Source: Candidatus Fermentithermobacillaceae bacterium (GTDB taxonomy: Bacteria; Bacillota; Sulfobacillia; Fermentithermobacillales; DUSS01). Taken from it: a stretch of DNA of 64,000 nucleotides. Under the pieces are notes generated by a model. The model was not told where the DNA came from. It searched no databases and worked only from the letters and a program-made list of their open reading frames with translations. Positions within the stretch are counted from its first letter, which is position 1; the number at the start of each line of letters is the position of its first letter. The translations under genes and the position numbers were made by a program. Positions 20,119-29,465 of this stretch are shown in pieces. The stretch covers positions 1 to 64,000 of the forward strand of contig DUSS01000041.1 of NCBI GenBank assembly GCA_012842495.1, given 5' to 3'.

Positions 20119-21477
20119 CTACTCCTGCCTTCGCCTCCTCGCGGAGGACGGGATTCCCAGCATTTCGCGGTATTTCGCCACGGTTCTACGGGAAACCTTG
20201 ATACCCCTCTTTTTGAGGGCTTCGGCAATCTCCATATCCGACAGCGGCTTCTTCGGATCTTCTTCTTTCACCAATACTTGAATCATGCGCTTTACTGAAT
20301 CGGACGACACGGGTACGTCAGAATTAACCCTGTTTGCGAAAAACACCTTGACGGGAACTACCCCAAACGGGGTGTCCACGTACTTCCCCGACACCGCCCG
20401 GCTCACGGTGGACTGGTGAATTCCGAGTTCCTCCGCTATATCCTTGAGGGTCATCGGCTTCATCTGTCCGAAGCCTCGCTCGAAGAATTCCCGCTGGCGC
20501 CTGACGATGGTTTCCATCACCCTAGTCACCGTTCTCCTGCGCTGCTCGATGCTGCGTAGAAGGTTGAGAGCTTCTTTCAGCTTACGCCTGAGGAAAGCGT
20601 GGGTTTCGGGGCAATTCCGGTAGTTAAGTAGCCTCCTGTACACCGGGTTCCAGAAGACCCTGGGCAGGTCCTGATCGTTCAGGATGACCACGAATTCGGC
20701 ACCGACTTTTCTTACGGTGATGTCCGGACGAATGTAGGTAATCTGTCCGCCAGAAACCCTTGCGCCGGGCTTGGGGTCCAGGCCGGATATGATCTCTTTT
20801 GCTCGGTCCACTTCTTCCAGGGAAACCTTGAGTTTTTTCGCGATCTTCTGACGCCTGCCCGCGGCCAGATCCTCGAGATGAAACTGGACGATGGCCCGGA
20901 CCACTTCGTCGTGGATGCCCATGGCATCCAGCTGGAGCGCAAGACACTCCCTCAGATCCCTGGCACCAACCCCGGGAGGGTCGAACGTCTGCACCACTCG
21001 AAGAACCCTTTCCACCATGTCGATCCCGGCGCCGGTGGCCAGGGCAAGTTCCTCGAGATCCGCTTGGAGATAGCCGTTGTGGTCGATGTTGCCGATGATG
21101 TATTCGCCGACAGCCCTTTCCCGCGGGGACAAATCCGAAAGACCCAGCTGAATGGCAAGGTGGTCTCTGAGGGTTATTTCGTTTGGAGTATAAGTCTCGT
21201 ACGACCGGAACGCCCTTTCCTCCCGGGCCTCGAACACCGGCTCGTTGAAGCCCAGGTACTCCGCCCATTCTTCCAGCTCGTCCTTTTCTGGCTCACCGGG
21301 CAGTTCCTCGGGGGGCTCTTCGAGTATCTCGAGCAGCGGGTTCTCTTCAACTTGCTGCCGGATGAGGGTCGCGAGCTCCTGAGTATTCATCTGAAGAATA
21401 GCTATAGCTTGCCTGAGCTCCGGCGTCATGACCAGCTTCTGAGTTTGAGAGAACTCCAAACTGTATCCGGCCTTCAT
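20119..21477 (-). CDS. rpoN: RNA polymerase sigma-54 factor
   Basis: A 452-residue alternative sigma factor. Region I is Q/L-rich and starts SLEFSQTQKLVMTPELRQAI; the acidic linker and core-binding region follow; the helix-turn-helix MTLKDIAEELGIHQSTVSRAV is near 340-365; the RpoN box is SRRTVAKYREML near 430. It recognises -24/-12 promoters and needs AAA+ activators, none of which is encoded in this window. Its place just before gap is where Bacillus has the gapA repressor CggR, a protein that carries a sigma-54-like segment. This one has full sigma-54 architecture. Confidence 0.95.
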   Translation of the reverse strand: MKAGYSLEFSQTQKLVMTPELRQAIAILQMNTQELATLIRQQVEENPLLEILEEPPEELPGEPEKDELEEWAEYLGFNEPVFEAREERAFRSYETYTPNEITLRDHLAIQLGLSDLSPRERAVGEYIIGNIDHNGYLQADLEELALATGAGIDMVERVLRVVQTFDPPGVGARDLRECLALQLDAMGIHDEVVRAIVQFHLEDLAAGRRQKIAKKLKVSLEEVDRAKEIISGLDPKPGARVSGGQITYIRPDITVRKVGAEFVVILNDQDLPRVFWNPVYRRLLNYRNCPETHAFLRRKLKEALNLLRSIEQRRRTVTRVMETIVRRQREFFERGFGQMKPMTLKDIAEELGIHQSTVSRAVSGKYVDTPFGVVPVKVFFANRVNSDVPVSSDSVKRMIQVLVKEEDPKKPLSDMEIAEALKKRGIKVSRRTVAKYREMLGIPSSARRRRQE

Positions 21478-21538
21478 ACTCCTCTCCCCATAGATACTAT
21501 TTAGAGAGGCATGGACCGTTTTCCTATCGGGCGAAGCG

Positions 21539-22396
21539 TCACAAGCTCATTTTTTTGGTGGTAATATCTACCCTGTGAACGAATATCCCTGTCAGATACT
21601 CAAGACCTTCCTTTATACGCTTTTGCACCGCGGCCATGACTTCAAAGGGCCGGTAAGGATAGGCGACCACTATTTCCACGTCAACTATGGCCCCCTCCGC
21701 CGTCGGGAGAACCAGTACCCTCGGCTGCTTCACCACGCCTTCCACTTCCCGGCAGATCCTGGATGCTATTGCCATCAAAACCGAATCAGAAATGAAGAAC
21801 TTGCCATACGTGCTCCAGGTGGGCCTCACCACCGATTTCTCTACGTAAACCGGCTTTTTCCCGCGAGAAAGAATGAACATTTCGACGGGATCTACCAGGT
21901 ACCCTGAAAACGTCTTCTTCACTTCAAAGGTAGGTGCCGGTATTACATGTTTTCCTTCAGTTCTTCTAGTCAGAAGGGCTCTGGTAATCTCTTCGGGAGT
22001 GGAAAGTTCGGCGATGTCCAGATACTTAGAGGGCATGGGAAGGCCGAGCCGGTTGCAGATCCTTTCAACCATAGCTTTGGACGTTCCCAGCACCAGGACG
22101 CGCTTTGGCTCGAGCTCGGAAAGAGCTTGCTTAACCTCGAGCGCGTGCACAGGATCGGAGAAAATCGCCCTTCTTACGGCGGCAGGTCTGTTCTCCTCCC
22201 TTTTCGCAGAGTGCCCGGCTACGATTCTCGATCCGGATATCAGGAGCCCGTCGTCGATGACGGCGTCGATTTCGAACTCCTGGGCTATAGCCTGAGCTTT
22301 GTGGGATTTCCCCGTACCGGCTGGACCCACCAGCGCCACAACGCTGGTTACCCTGTCACTCCGTTCGGGGTCTAACCGTTCTTCGGCTTCGACCAA
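21539..22396 (-). CDS. P-loop ATPase fused to an Asp23/Gls24 (DUF322) domain
   Basis: With the TTG start at 22396, the protein has 285 residues. A Walker A motif, LVGPAGTGKSHKA, sits at about 22-34, followed by an alpha/beta region with VIDDGLLI and RVLVLGTSKAMVERI. The last 90 residues (GKFFISDSVLMAIASRICREVEGV through VHRVDITTKKM) form an Asp23/Gls24 alkaline-shock domain, normally a stand-alone membrane-associated protein. The start is uncertain: GTG 22339, right before the P-loop, is the other option, and the frame stays open to 22552. It overlaps the TPR gene. Function unknown; nucleotide-dependent control of an envelope-associated scaffold is speculation. Confidence 0.7.
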   Translation of the reverse strand: MVEAEERLDPERSDRVTSVVALVGPAGTGKSHKAQAIAQEFEIDAVIDDGLLISGSRIVAGHSAKREENRPAAVRRAIFSDPVHALEVKQALSELEPKRVLVLGTSKAMVERICNRLGLPMPSKYLDIAELSTPEEITRALLTRRTEGKHVIPAPTFEVKKTFSGYLVDPVEMFILSRGKKPVYVEKSVVRPTWSTYGKFFISDSVLMAIASRICREVEGVVKQPRVLVLPTAEGAIVDVEIVVAYPYRPFEVMAAVQKRIKEGLEYLTGIFVHRVDITTKKMSL

Positions 22397-23874
22397 GGAG
22401 CCCGGAACCCCCTTTTCTCTTCGGTCTCCAGAAGTCGAATACCCTCGGGTGGATTCGTTTCCTCCCGTACCAAAGACGAAACCAAGTTCACGCAAGACCT
22501 TTCCTCCTCGGTCCGGCACGACTTCAACGCTTTGTCTACCAGATCCGGCCATATTACGCGGCTGATGAAAGCGGAGTTAGCCAGGGCAAAGTTGGGATCG
22601 AGTTCCTTCGCTTTCACCCACTCTTCGAGGCCCTCCCTGTACTCGCCCCGGCACATGAGAATCGTTCCTCTTAAGAGCCGCCCGGCCGCGAGCTTGGGAA
22701 ACTTCGACACGAATTCGTCTGCGTACCTTAGCGAATCCTCGATCTTTCCCACCCGGAAACTGAGGTCGCCCAAAGCTAGGAGGGGTTCGGGGGAAGAAGG
22801 GATTTTCTCCCGGATCTTTTTCCACTCCTCAAGCGCAGCTTCGAGGTCGCCTACCTGGACGAAATGGATAGCTATGTTTTTCCTGGCCGGAATATAAGAC
22901 GGGTCCCTCTCGAGCACTTCCCTCCATATGGACACCGCTTCTTCCTTGCGACCCTGCTGGTAACGGGCCAGCCCTACGTTGTATCTGGCCGCCAGGTTCT
23001 CGGGTCTTTTTTCCAGAACTTTCTCCCACAGGCTCACCGCCCGCTCCAGGTTTCCCTTGAGGGCGTAAACTTCCCCAAGCGTGATAGCGCTGGTGATGGA
23101 ACCGGGCTCGATCTTCAAAGCTTGCTCCAACGCCTCTGCGGCCTTGTCCAGCTTCCTCTGGCCGAGGTATGCAAGTCCGAGGTTGTAGTACAGTCCCGGA
23201 TTGGTGGAACCGAGCGCCCGCGCCTTCTCCAGGTAAGCAAGGGCTTTTTCGTACTCCTTCCTGTCAAGATAATACGCGCCTATGTTGTGCAACGCCTGCA
23301 GGTTATCCTTCTGGATTTTGAGGAGGTCCTCCCACTCCCGAAGAGCTTCATCCGCCTTACCCATGGCCAGGTAAAGTTCAGCCAGCTGGGTCCTCACCAT
23401 AGGATTACCCGGCTGGATCTCTTTGGCGCGCCTCGTGTATTCAAGAGCCTTATCGAACTTGCCCTGAGCTGCCAGGACTTTGCCTAAAAAGTACCGGGAT
23501 TCAGCATGGTCCTTATCAAGCTCCGCAGCTTTCTCCCACTGGCGCACCGCTTCGTCCAGTTTGCCGCTGTCGGCGTACCCGACTCCCAGATAGTACCTGG
23601 CTGTCACGTTCTTGGGGTCTAAAGACACCACCTTCTCCAGGGACGCCAGTCCTTCCTCCATCCGTCCTCTTTCGAGATAGGCAAGACCAAGCTGGGTAAG
23701 CCTGAGCGCGTCCTCCGGCTTTGACCGGACTTCCGCTTCGAGCCTCGAGATGACTTCGTCCAGAGCTTTCTCATCAACTCTTGTATCTCTTCTCATGGCG
23801 CCCCGACGGCGACGGCCCGCCCGATGCGGCCGAGCCGCCACCATACCTCCCTTCCGCCTTGGTGGTCGAGACAT
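22372..23874 (-). CDS. TPR-repeat protein
   Basis: Up to 500 residues, almost wholly tetratricopeptide repeats: about ten 34-residue units from residue 50 to 440, for example ALRLTQLGLAYLERGRMEEGLASLEKVVSLDP and ARYYLGVGYADSGKLDEAVRQWEKAAELDKD. No signal peptide or membrane anchor; the first 26 residues are Arg/Gly/Pro-rich and may be untranslated, with ATG 23796 as an alternative start. TPR arrays are protein-binding scaffolds. It overlaps the P-loop/Asp23 gene, suggesting they act together, and is divergent from the amidase gene at 24050. Confidence 0.75.
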   Translation of the reverse strand: MSRPPRRKGGMVAARPHRAGRRRRGAMRRDTRVDEKALDEVISRLEAEVRSKPEDALRLTQLGLAYLERGRMEEGLASLEKVVSLDPKNVTARYYLGVGYADSGKLDEAVRQWEKAAELDKDHAESRYFLGKVLAAQGKFDKALEYTRRAKEIQPGNPMVRTQLAELYLAMGKADEALREWEDLLKIQKDNLQALHNIGAYYLDRKEYEKALAYLEKARALGSTNPGLYYNLGLAYLGQRKLDKAAEALEQALKIEPGSITSAITLGEVYALKGNLERAVSLWEKVLEKRPENLAARYNVGLARYQQGRKEEAVSIWREVLERDPSYIPARKNIAIHFVQVGDLEAALEEWKKIREKIPSSPEPLLALGDLSFRVGKIEDSLRYADEFVSKFPKLAAGRLLRGTILMCRGEYREGLEEWVKAKELDPNFALANSAFISRVIWPDLVDKALKSCRTEEERSCVNLVSSLVREETNPPEGIRLLETEEKRGFRAPWSKPKNG

Positions 23875-24049
23875 GCTCCTTCATAACCAAGGTGTAGTTT
23901 CTCGAAAGGATTCCTCGTGACCTTCTTTCGGACCGCGCTTATTTTTCACGCAGGACGGAACAGAGAAACCAGGAAATGCGTCGAAACATGCGAATATGTA
24001 GTCGAAAGAGAATACGCAGGGAATATCTTATGTATTTCCAGTAATCCGC

Positions 24050-26254
24050 ATGTCCGGGGTGAACAAGTTGATTCCTTCGGCGCAGAAAACTGTATGCGTA
24101 CATACCTTGGTAAAGAAAGCCGCAATTTGTCTTATCCTGTCGGCCTGCGTTTGGGCGATGCTTCCCTTCCCCCGGAGTCACCTCACCTACGCCCAGGGCA
24201 CAGCCCTTCAGGGCTGCCGTGCGATGGTAACAGGAGACGTCGTGAACTTGAGGTCCGGACCCGGGCTCAACTACAGGGTTCTGGGTCAGGTGACTCAGGG
24301 AACTTGGGTGGAGCTGAGGGAGGAAAAAGGCGATTGGGCGCGGATCGCGTACAAATCGAAAGAATACTGGATCGCCGCATGGCTTATAGAAATAGACCTC
24401 CAACCGAAGAACCTGGTAGCGGTCGTCGACGCGTCCGTCGTTAACTTGAGACGGGGTCCGGGAACCGAGTACAGCGTGCTTTCCACGGTAAAGAAAGGAG
24501 AGCGGTTAAAGGCCCTGGCCAAGACGGGCAAATGGATACAGGTCGAGCGTTCCGACGGCGCAAAGTGCTGGATCCACGCGGAACTCGTCCGCCTGGAAGC
24601 CGGGACGACGCCGAAAAGGCCGCTGCCTCCCATTGATCCCTCGAAAATGCTTGTGTATCCCGTCGGTAACCGCGTCACCGTCTGGCAGACGGCCATCAAG
24701 AACGGCGACGCCGTCTCTTATCTCACCGCTTCAAGCCCCGGCCGGTATCTCAGCACGAAAGGTGGCTGGATCTGGGTGTTGACTGAGTCTGGTGAGAAAG
24801 GCTGGGTACCAGGCTCCGAAGTCAGACTGGTTTCTCCCGAGGACGGCGACGTTTTCTACAAGGTATCCGATGGGCTGTGGTGTATGGGCAAGTATCAGAA
24901 GTCGGTTATCACCGCGAGCGCCGTCAATGTTCGCGCTGGTCCAGGGACAAGCTATGCCGTCATAGATCTGGTCGGCAAGGGCGACGTCTTGCTGGTCCTG
25001 GGAAAATCCGGTGACTGGCTCAACATCATATCCCCCAAAGGGAAAGTAGGATGGGTGGCCTCTTGGCTGACAGGGGGAGTGGAGCCCGCGTCATGCCCGT
25101 TTTCCGTGACGGTGGAGGCAAGCGAGGCCGGGAGGAGGGTCACGGTGACCGGCGCTTTCGATTCCGCCGCAATCCTCCCCGGTCCCGTCGAAAACTCCAT
25201 CCTGGTGAGCACTTCGATCTTCTTCGAAAACAGAGGCACTCTCGGGATAGGCGCTTATGAATTCGACCACATCGAGCTCGCCACATCCGACTTCAAAATA
25301 GTGTTCAACGAGAAACCCAACTATCGCATCGCCGAGCTCGGCCCGGGAAGGGTCGTGCTGGACTTTTCGCCCACTCTGACCCAGGTAGCAGCCGAGCAAA
25401 GGGACGGAAGGGATGTCCTAATCGTGAATACCTTGGGATATGCCTGGCCCGAGGTAAAGCAAAACGGTGATACGGTGGAGTTCTTCGTTCCGGGAGCTTC
25501 TTTCAACGGCACGCCTCCGAGGGCACCCGGACGATTCCTCAAGTCCATCGACATCCAGTCGTCATCGCAGGGAGTCCGCATGGTTATGACAAAGCAGCCT
25601 GGGACCTCGTTTGTCCTGCGAAAAGCCGATAACACACTGGAAGCCCACTTTCTGTCCTCTGGCCTCAGGGGCAAGGTGATAACGGTAGACCCCGGGCATG
25701 GGGAGACGGACTCGGGCGCGGTCGGCCGCACAGGTCTTAAGGAAGAAGCCGTGAACCTGGAGATCGCCCTCAGGCTGAAGAAACTTCTGGAGGAAGCCGG
25801 CGCCGTGGTTTACATGACGAGAGAAAGAGGAACCCCCGTAACACCTCCGCCCAATTGGAACCCGACCCAGGAGGAGTATGAGGGGGAACTCGCTAAACGG
25901 GCCGCGTGGAGTCGATCCAGCGACGCCTTCGTGTCCATTCATTGCGACGCCCACTGGAATTCTGGGGTTAAGGGAACCTCAACTTACTACTCTACCCGTC
26001 CGCTCAATTCATTCAGCTCGCGACGACTGTCCGACGCGATCCAGCGGGAGCTCACGTCGGCGTTGGGCAGCGTAGACCGGGGTGTGATGGAAGCGGATTT
26101 CTTCGTTCTCCGCCACTCCCACTGCCCGGCAGCTCTCGTCGAAGTCGGGTTCCTGACCAACCCCGAGGAAGAGGCGCGACTCACGGACCCGGCGGTACTG
26201 GATCAAGCAGCTCTTGGCATATTCCGGGGTCTTCAAACTTATTTCGGCCGGTGA
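24050..26254 (+). CDS. Secreted N-acetylmuramoyl-L-alanine amidase with SH3 repeats
   Basis: A 734-residue exported cell-wall hydrolase. After a signal peptide (AAICLILSACVWAMLP) come bacterial SH3 repeats, each with a VNLRSGPG-type motif: near 65, 130 and 290, plus a degenerate unit near 210. An AMIN-like beta domain spans about 350-540, and the catalytic Amidase_3 domain runs from 545 to the end, with VDPGHGETDSG, the glutamate region LKEEAVNLE, SIHCDAH and LVEVGFLTN. ATG 24050 has no ribosome site; TTG 24068 has GGGGTG six bases upstream and may be the true start. One of only two plus-strand protein genes. Confidence 0.9.
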   Translation: MSGVNKLIPSAQKTVCVHTLVKKAAICLILSACVWAMLPFPRSHLTYAQGTALQGCRAMVTGDVVNLRSGPGLNYRVLGQVTQGTWVELREEKGDWARIAYKSKEYWIAAWLIEIDLQPKNLVAVVDASVVNLRRGPGTEYSVLSTVKKGERLKALAKTGKWIQVERSDGAKCWIHAELVRLEAGTTPKRPLPPIDPSKMLVYPVGNRVTVWQTAIKNGDAVSYLTASSPGRYLSTKGGWIWVLTESGEKGWVPGSEVRLVSPEDGDVFYKVSDGLWCMGKYQKSVITASAVNVRAGPGTSYAVIDLVGKGDVLLVLGKSGDWLNIISPKGKVGWVASWLTGGVEPASCPFSVTVEASEAGRRVTVTGAFDSAAILPGPVENSILVSTSIFFENRGTLGIGAYEFDHIELATSDFKIVFNEKPNYRIAELGPGRVVLDFSPTLTQVAAEQRDGRDVLIVNTLGYAWPEVKQNGDTVEFFVPGASFNGTPPRAPGRFLKSIDIQSSSQGVRMVMTKQPGTSFVLRKADNTLEAHFLSSGLRGKVITVDPGHGETDSGAVGRTGLKEEAVNLEIALRLKKLLEEAGAVVYMTRERGTPVTPPPNWNPTQEEYEGELAKRAAWSRSSDAFVSIHCDAHWNSGVKGTSTYYSTRPLNSFSSRRLSDAIQRELTSALGSVDRGVMEADFFVLRHSHCPAALVEVGFLTNPEEEARLTDPAVLDQAALGIFRGLQTYFGR

Positions 26255-26271
26255 GGATGGGCCGGCCCGGG

Positions 26272-27963
26272 TCAACGGACCAGCGGCTCTATGACCTTAT
26301 ATATCGAGGGCCTCTCGAAACCTCTCCGCCAGGCAGCCACTCCTGCAAGGCCGTATTTTTCCATCAGGTTCATCCGCATCGTCATAGACTCTTCGTCTTC
26401 CAGCCAAAGCCTATATGTGATGTCCCCTTCTGTTCTTTGGACATACCTGAGACCGGTTTCGGGGTCGCGCTCGGCGTTTATGCCTCTGTCCTCAAGCCAC
26501 TTTTCCGCAGCTTCCATGCCCAGAGCCTTCGATGAGACCTCGAGCTGCCCACCTGTACGCCTTTCGACCCAGAGGCGCGTGTAAAACGGTACCCCCAGGA
26601 CCAGCTTTTCCCTGGGAACCTCCTCTAAGGTCTTCTTTATGCACTCCTCAGTCCAGGGGATGGTTGACACCGGGCCGGCCACGGGTGACCCCCACGGATA
26701 CTGGTCATAGGCCATGAGTATTACATAGTCCAGGACCTCTGCCAGCTTATGCCTTTCGTAACACAAAGACCAGTTGGGGCTCTCGGACTTTACCGTCACA
26801 TCCATACTCACTACGAGCCCTTGCTGGCGGGCCATGGGCACAAGTTCTCTGACAAACTGGGTGAGGTAGCTTGCATCGGCCTGATAAACGTTTTCAAAAT
26901 CGATATTTATGCCGTCCAGCGAGTAAGCCTTCGCGTACAGAAGGATCTGTGCTATCACCTGGTCCCTAAGGTCGGAGTCCCTGATCACGCTTCTGGTCCT
27001 TACGGGATCGAATCCATTGGAAAACAACCCCCAAACGTGATACCCGCGGGAGTGTGCCCACCTCACATAACGGGCATCGGCGATGTTCAGAACTTCTCCC
27101 GGCGTCTTGGACAGAGAAAACCAGGTGGGGGAAACCACGTTAACGCCGGGCATTTCTCCTATACGCGACGGGTCGGGCGTCCTACTATCCACTTGCTCCC
27201 ATATGAGGAAAACCCGGCGCCCCGGCAGCTTGGGTGGTACGTAAGGGGGAACCCGTTCCTTCGCCGCGGGCTCCGGTTCGATTTCTCGGACCCTATCTTC
27301 TTTGACATAACCGCAATTGCCCGACGAAGTCTCCACGAGAAGCCATCCTCCCTTTTTTCCATATATGTTCACAAGGGCACCTGGTTCCATCGCTTCCACC
27401 CTTCTCGCGAGAAAGCTCGGTGCCTGCCGGAGGAAGAAAGCTTCTTTAATTTTCCCCCGTCTGGTCCAGACGTCCAAGCGCTTCACCTGCACCGTGCGGG
27501 CATCGGGAAAGTAGTCCGCCGCTACCGGGTATATCTCCTGCAGTACGCAGGCGGGAACATACGGCATAGAACCTTCCATGATGACGGGGAATTTCAAATT
27601 CACAGGGTGCTGGTTGATGTAAGCCGTAAGCTCTTCCGTTCGGAGCTTCATCACTTTATCCCTGGTAGTTATAACGAGGACTTCGTTGTCCCAAAACACA
27701 TCTGGGTCGAGCTTCTCCCGTATGAAGTCAAAAGGGACGTACACCTCGTCTTTGGAGATCACCCCGGGCGTCTCGTATACCATCCCTTCGTAGATAAGCC
27801 AGGGTCTTTCCGGAGCGGGTCTTTCCACCCACAGAAACGAGGGAAGCACCACTAGAAGGCTCACGGAAGCGACCAGAAGCGCGAGGAAAATACCGCGCCA
27901 CGGGCGCGTCCGCCCGGAGGGACGGGGTCTCAACGGAAGTCGGGTTCGGATCTCGGGCACCAT
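26272..27963 (-). CDS. GH18 glycosidase of the YaaH/SleL type, membrane-anchored
   Basis: 563 residues: one N-terminal membrane helix (27-45), a copper-amine-oxidase-N-like beta region (55-165), an SH3-like segment (170-225) and a GH18 TIM barrel (250-560). The catalytic motif DGINIDFE is at 350-357 with the acid glutamate at 357; MAYDQYPWGSPVAGP and the final WRRGFERP fit the family. Relatives cut spore cortex or other peptidoglycan glycans. It converges on the amidase gene with 17 bases between the stop codons, forming a cell-wall-hydrolase pair. Confidence 0.88.
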   Translation of the reverse strand: MVPEIRTRLPLRPRPSGRTRPWRGIFLALLVASVSLLVVLPSFLWVERPAPERPWLIYEGMVYETPGVISKDEVYVPFDFIREKLDPDVFWDNEVLVITTRDKVMKLRTEELTAYINQHPVNLKFPVIMEGSMPYVPACVLQEIYPVAADYFPDARTVQVKRLDVWTRRGKIKEAFFLRQAPSFLARRVEAMEPGALVNIYGKKGGWLLVETSSGNCGYVKEDRVREIEPEPAAKERVPPYVPPKLPGRRVFLIWEQVDSRTPDPSRIGEMPGVNVVSPTWFSLSKTPGEVLNIADARYVRWAHSRGYHVWGLFSNGFDPVRTRSVIRDSDLRDQVIAQILLYAKAYSLDGINIDFENVYQADASYLTQFVRELVPMARQQGLVVSMDVTVKSESPNWSLCYERHKLAEVLDYVILMAYDQYPWGSPVAGPVSTIPWTEECIKKTLEEVPREKLVLGVPFYTRLWVERRTGGQLEVSSKALGMEAAEKWLEDRGINAERDPETGLRYVQRTEGDITYRLWLEDEESMTMRMNLMEKYGLAGVAAWRRGFERPSIYKVIEPLVR

Positions 27964-28092
27964 GGAACACCAGCCTTTCGGTGGTCTCGGAAGTCGAGCC
28001 CGTCGGCGAAATCGGCCCAGGATAACCGGCCTTTTTACTCTTCGAGATCCCGCAAGTTTCTACCTCCGTAATCCTCGCAGGAAATTGGCGCC

Positions 28093-28124
28093 AAAAAAGA
28101 AGGAACCCCGGCTGTCGCCGGGGT
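28093..28124 (-). terminator. Rho-independent terminator after the M19 dipeptidase gene
   Basis: ACCCCGGC (28105-28112) and GCCGGGGT (28117-28124) form an 8-bp stem with a 4-base loop; on the minus strand it is followed by TCCTTCTTTTTTGG. It lies 45 bases after the dipeptidase stop. Confidence 0.85.
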
Positions 28125-28168
28125 CTGTAACCCTTCAACCCGCCCGGGCCCACAAAGGGAAGACCGCT

Positions 28169-29173
28169 TTACCCTATCACTTCTTCGTATACCCTGAGCC
28201 AGTTCTTGCCCAGGATTTTCTCGATATCTTCTCTACCGTATCCTCGATGGGCAAGTTCCTGAGTCAAAAGGGGGAGCTCCGATACATCCTTCATGACCGC
28301 GGGCGCACCTTCCCTGACCCCATAGCCATCGAAGTCGGACCCAAGCCCCACGTGATCGATCCCCGCGACCTTCACGATATGATCGATGTGATCTACGAGG
28401 GCCTGCAGGGAGACCCGCTCCGGGTCGTCCGAAACGAAGCCCGGGGCGAACACAACCCCGATAACCCCGCCCTTCGAAGCCAGAGCTTCAATCTGACGAT
28501 CGTCCAGGTTCCTCGGATGAGAACACAGAGCTCTTGAGTTGGAGTGGGAGGCGATGTACGGACGTTCCGCAACCCTATCAAGAGCCCAGAAACTCGATTC
28601 GGACAGGTGGGAGACGTCCACGAGCATGCCTAGACGCTCCATTTCTTTCACCAGGGCGACCCCGAACTCCGTAAGGGATGACCCGGATTTCTCCCCGACT
28701 CCGTCGGCGATATCATTCCGCTGGTTCCATGTGAGCCCCATGGCCCTTACCCCTAGCCGGTAAAAGGAGCGAAGCACCGACAAGCTACCCTCTACAGCTT
28801 CGCCTCCTTCGATGCTCAGAAGGGCCGATACTTTCCGATTCTGCTTGGCCTCGACGATGTCTCTGGATTTCGTGGCTAGGACGAAATCGGAGCTCTCTTC
28901 AAAGAGACGGTACGCTGCGTCGAGAAGTTCAAGCGTTCTTCTTGCGGAGATGGCGGGTTTATACTGGGGCTCTATGTATAACGCCATCACCTGGCAGGTC
29001 ACGCCTCCTCTGACGAGCCGGGGAAAATCTATGTGCCCCGAAGAACTCTCCTCCCAGAAACTCCTCGCCGGTCTCGGATGATAGCGGTGAAGTCCTTCCT
29101 CAACCTGGAGTAAAGTGTCGCAATGACCGTCGATGACGATGGCTTCCTCGTGGACCCTTTGGGGATCGACCAA
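28169..29173 (-). CDS. Membrane-dipeptidase family (peptidase M19) zinc hydrolase
   Basis: A 334-residue TIM-barrel metallopeptidase. Zinc-site motifs are VIDGHCDTL at the N terminus, SIEGGEAVEG, MLVDVSHLSE, ASHSNSRALCSHPRNLDD and VGLGSDFDG. Relatives hydrolyse dipeptides, often with D-residues. The start is TTG 29173 after GAGGTG. No signal peptide is seen, so it is probably cytoplasmic despite the family name. It is followed by a terminator. Confidence 0.92.
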   Translation of the reverse strand: MVDPQRVHEEAIVIDGHCDTLLQVEEGLHRYHPRPARSFWEESSSGHIDFPRLVRGGVTCQVMALYIEPQYKPAISARRTLELLDAAYRLFEESSDFVLATKSRDIVEAKQNRKVSALLSIEGGEAVEGSLSVLRSFYRLGVRAMGLTWNQRNDIADGVGEKSGSSLTEFGVALVKEMERLGMLVDVSHLSESSFWALDRVAERPYIASHSNSRALCSHPRNLDDRQIEALASKGGVIGVVFAPGFVSDDPERVSLQALVDHIDHIVKVAGIDHVGLGSDFDGYGVREGAPAVMKDVSELPLLTQELAHRGYGREDIEKILGKNWLRVYEEVIG

Positions 29174-29220
29174 CAGTCACACCTCACTCCCTGCAACTAT
29201 CGGAGTCCGGAGCGTTGTCC

Positions 29221-29442
<222 letters not shown>

Positions 29443-29465
29443 TTACGTGAAGATTCACGACAGGA

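Noticed and set aside
20119-21477. CggR-type gapA repressor instead of sigma-54
   Set aside because: The protein has region I, the core-binding part and a C-terminal RpoN box, and lacks a sugar-binding domain.
26749-27855. 368-codon plus-strand open frame
   Set aside because: Antisense to the GH18 gene, which has the DGINIDFE motif; no family signature in the antisense reading.
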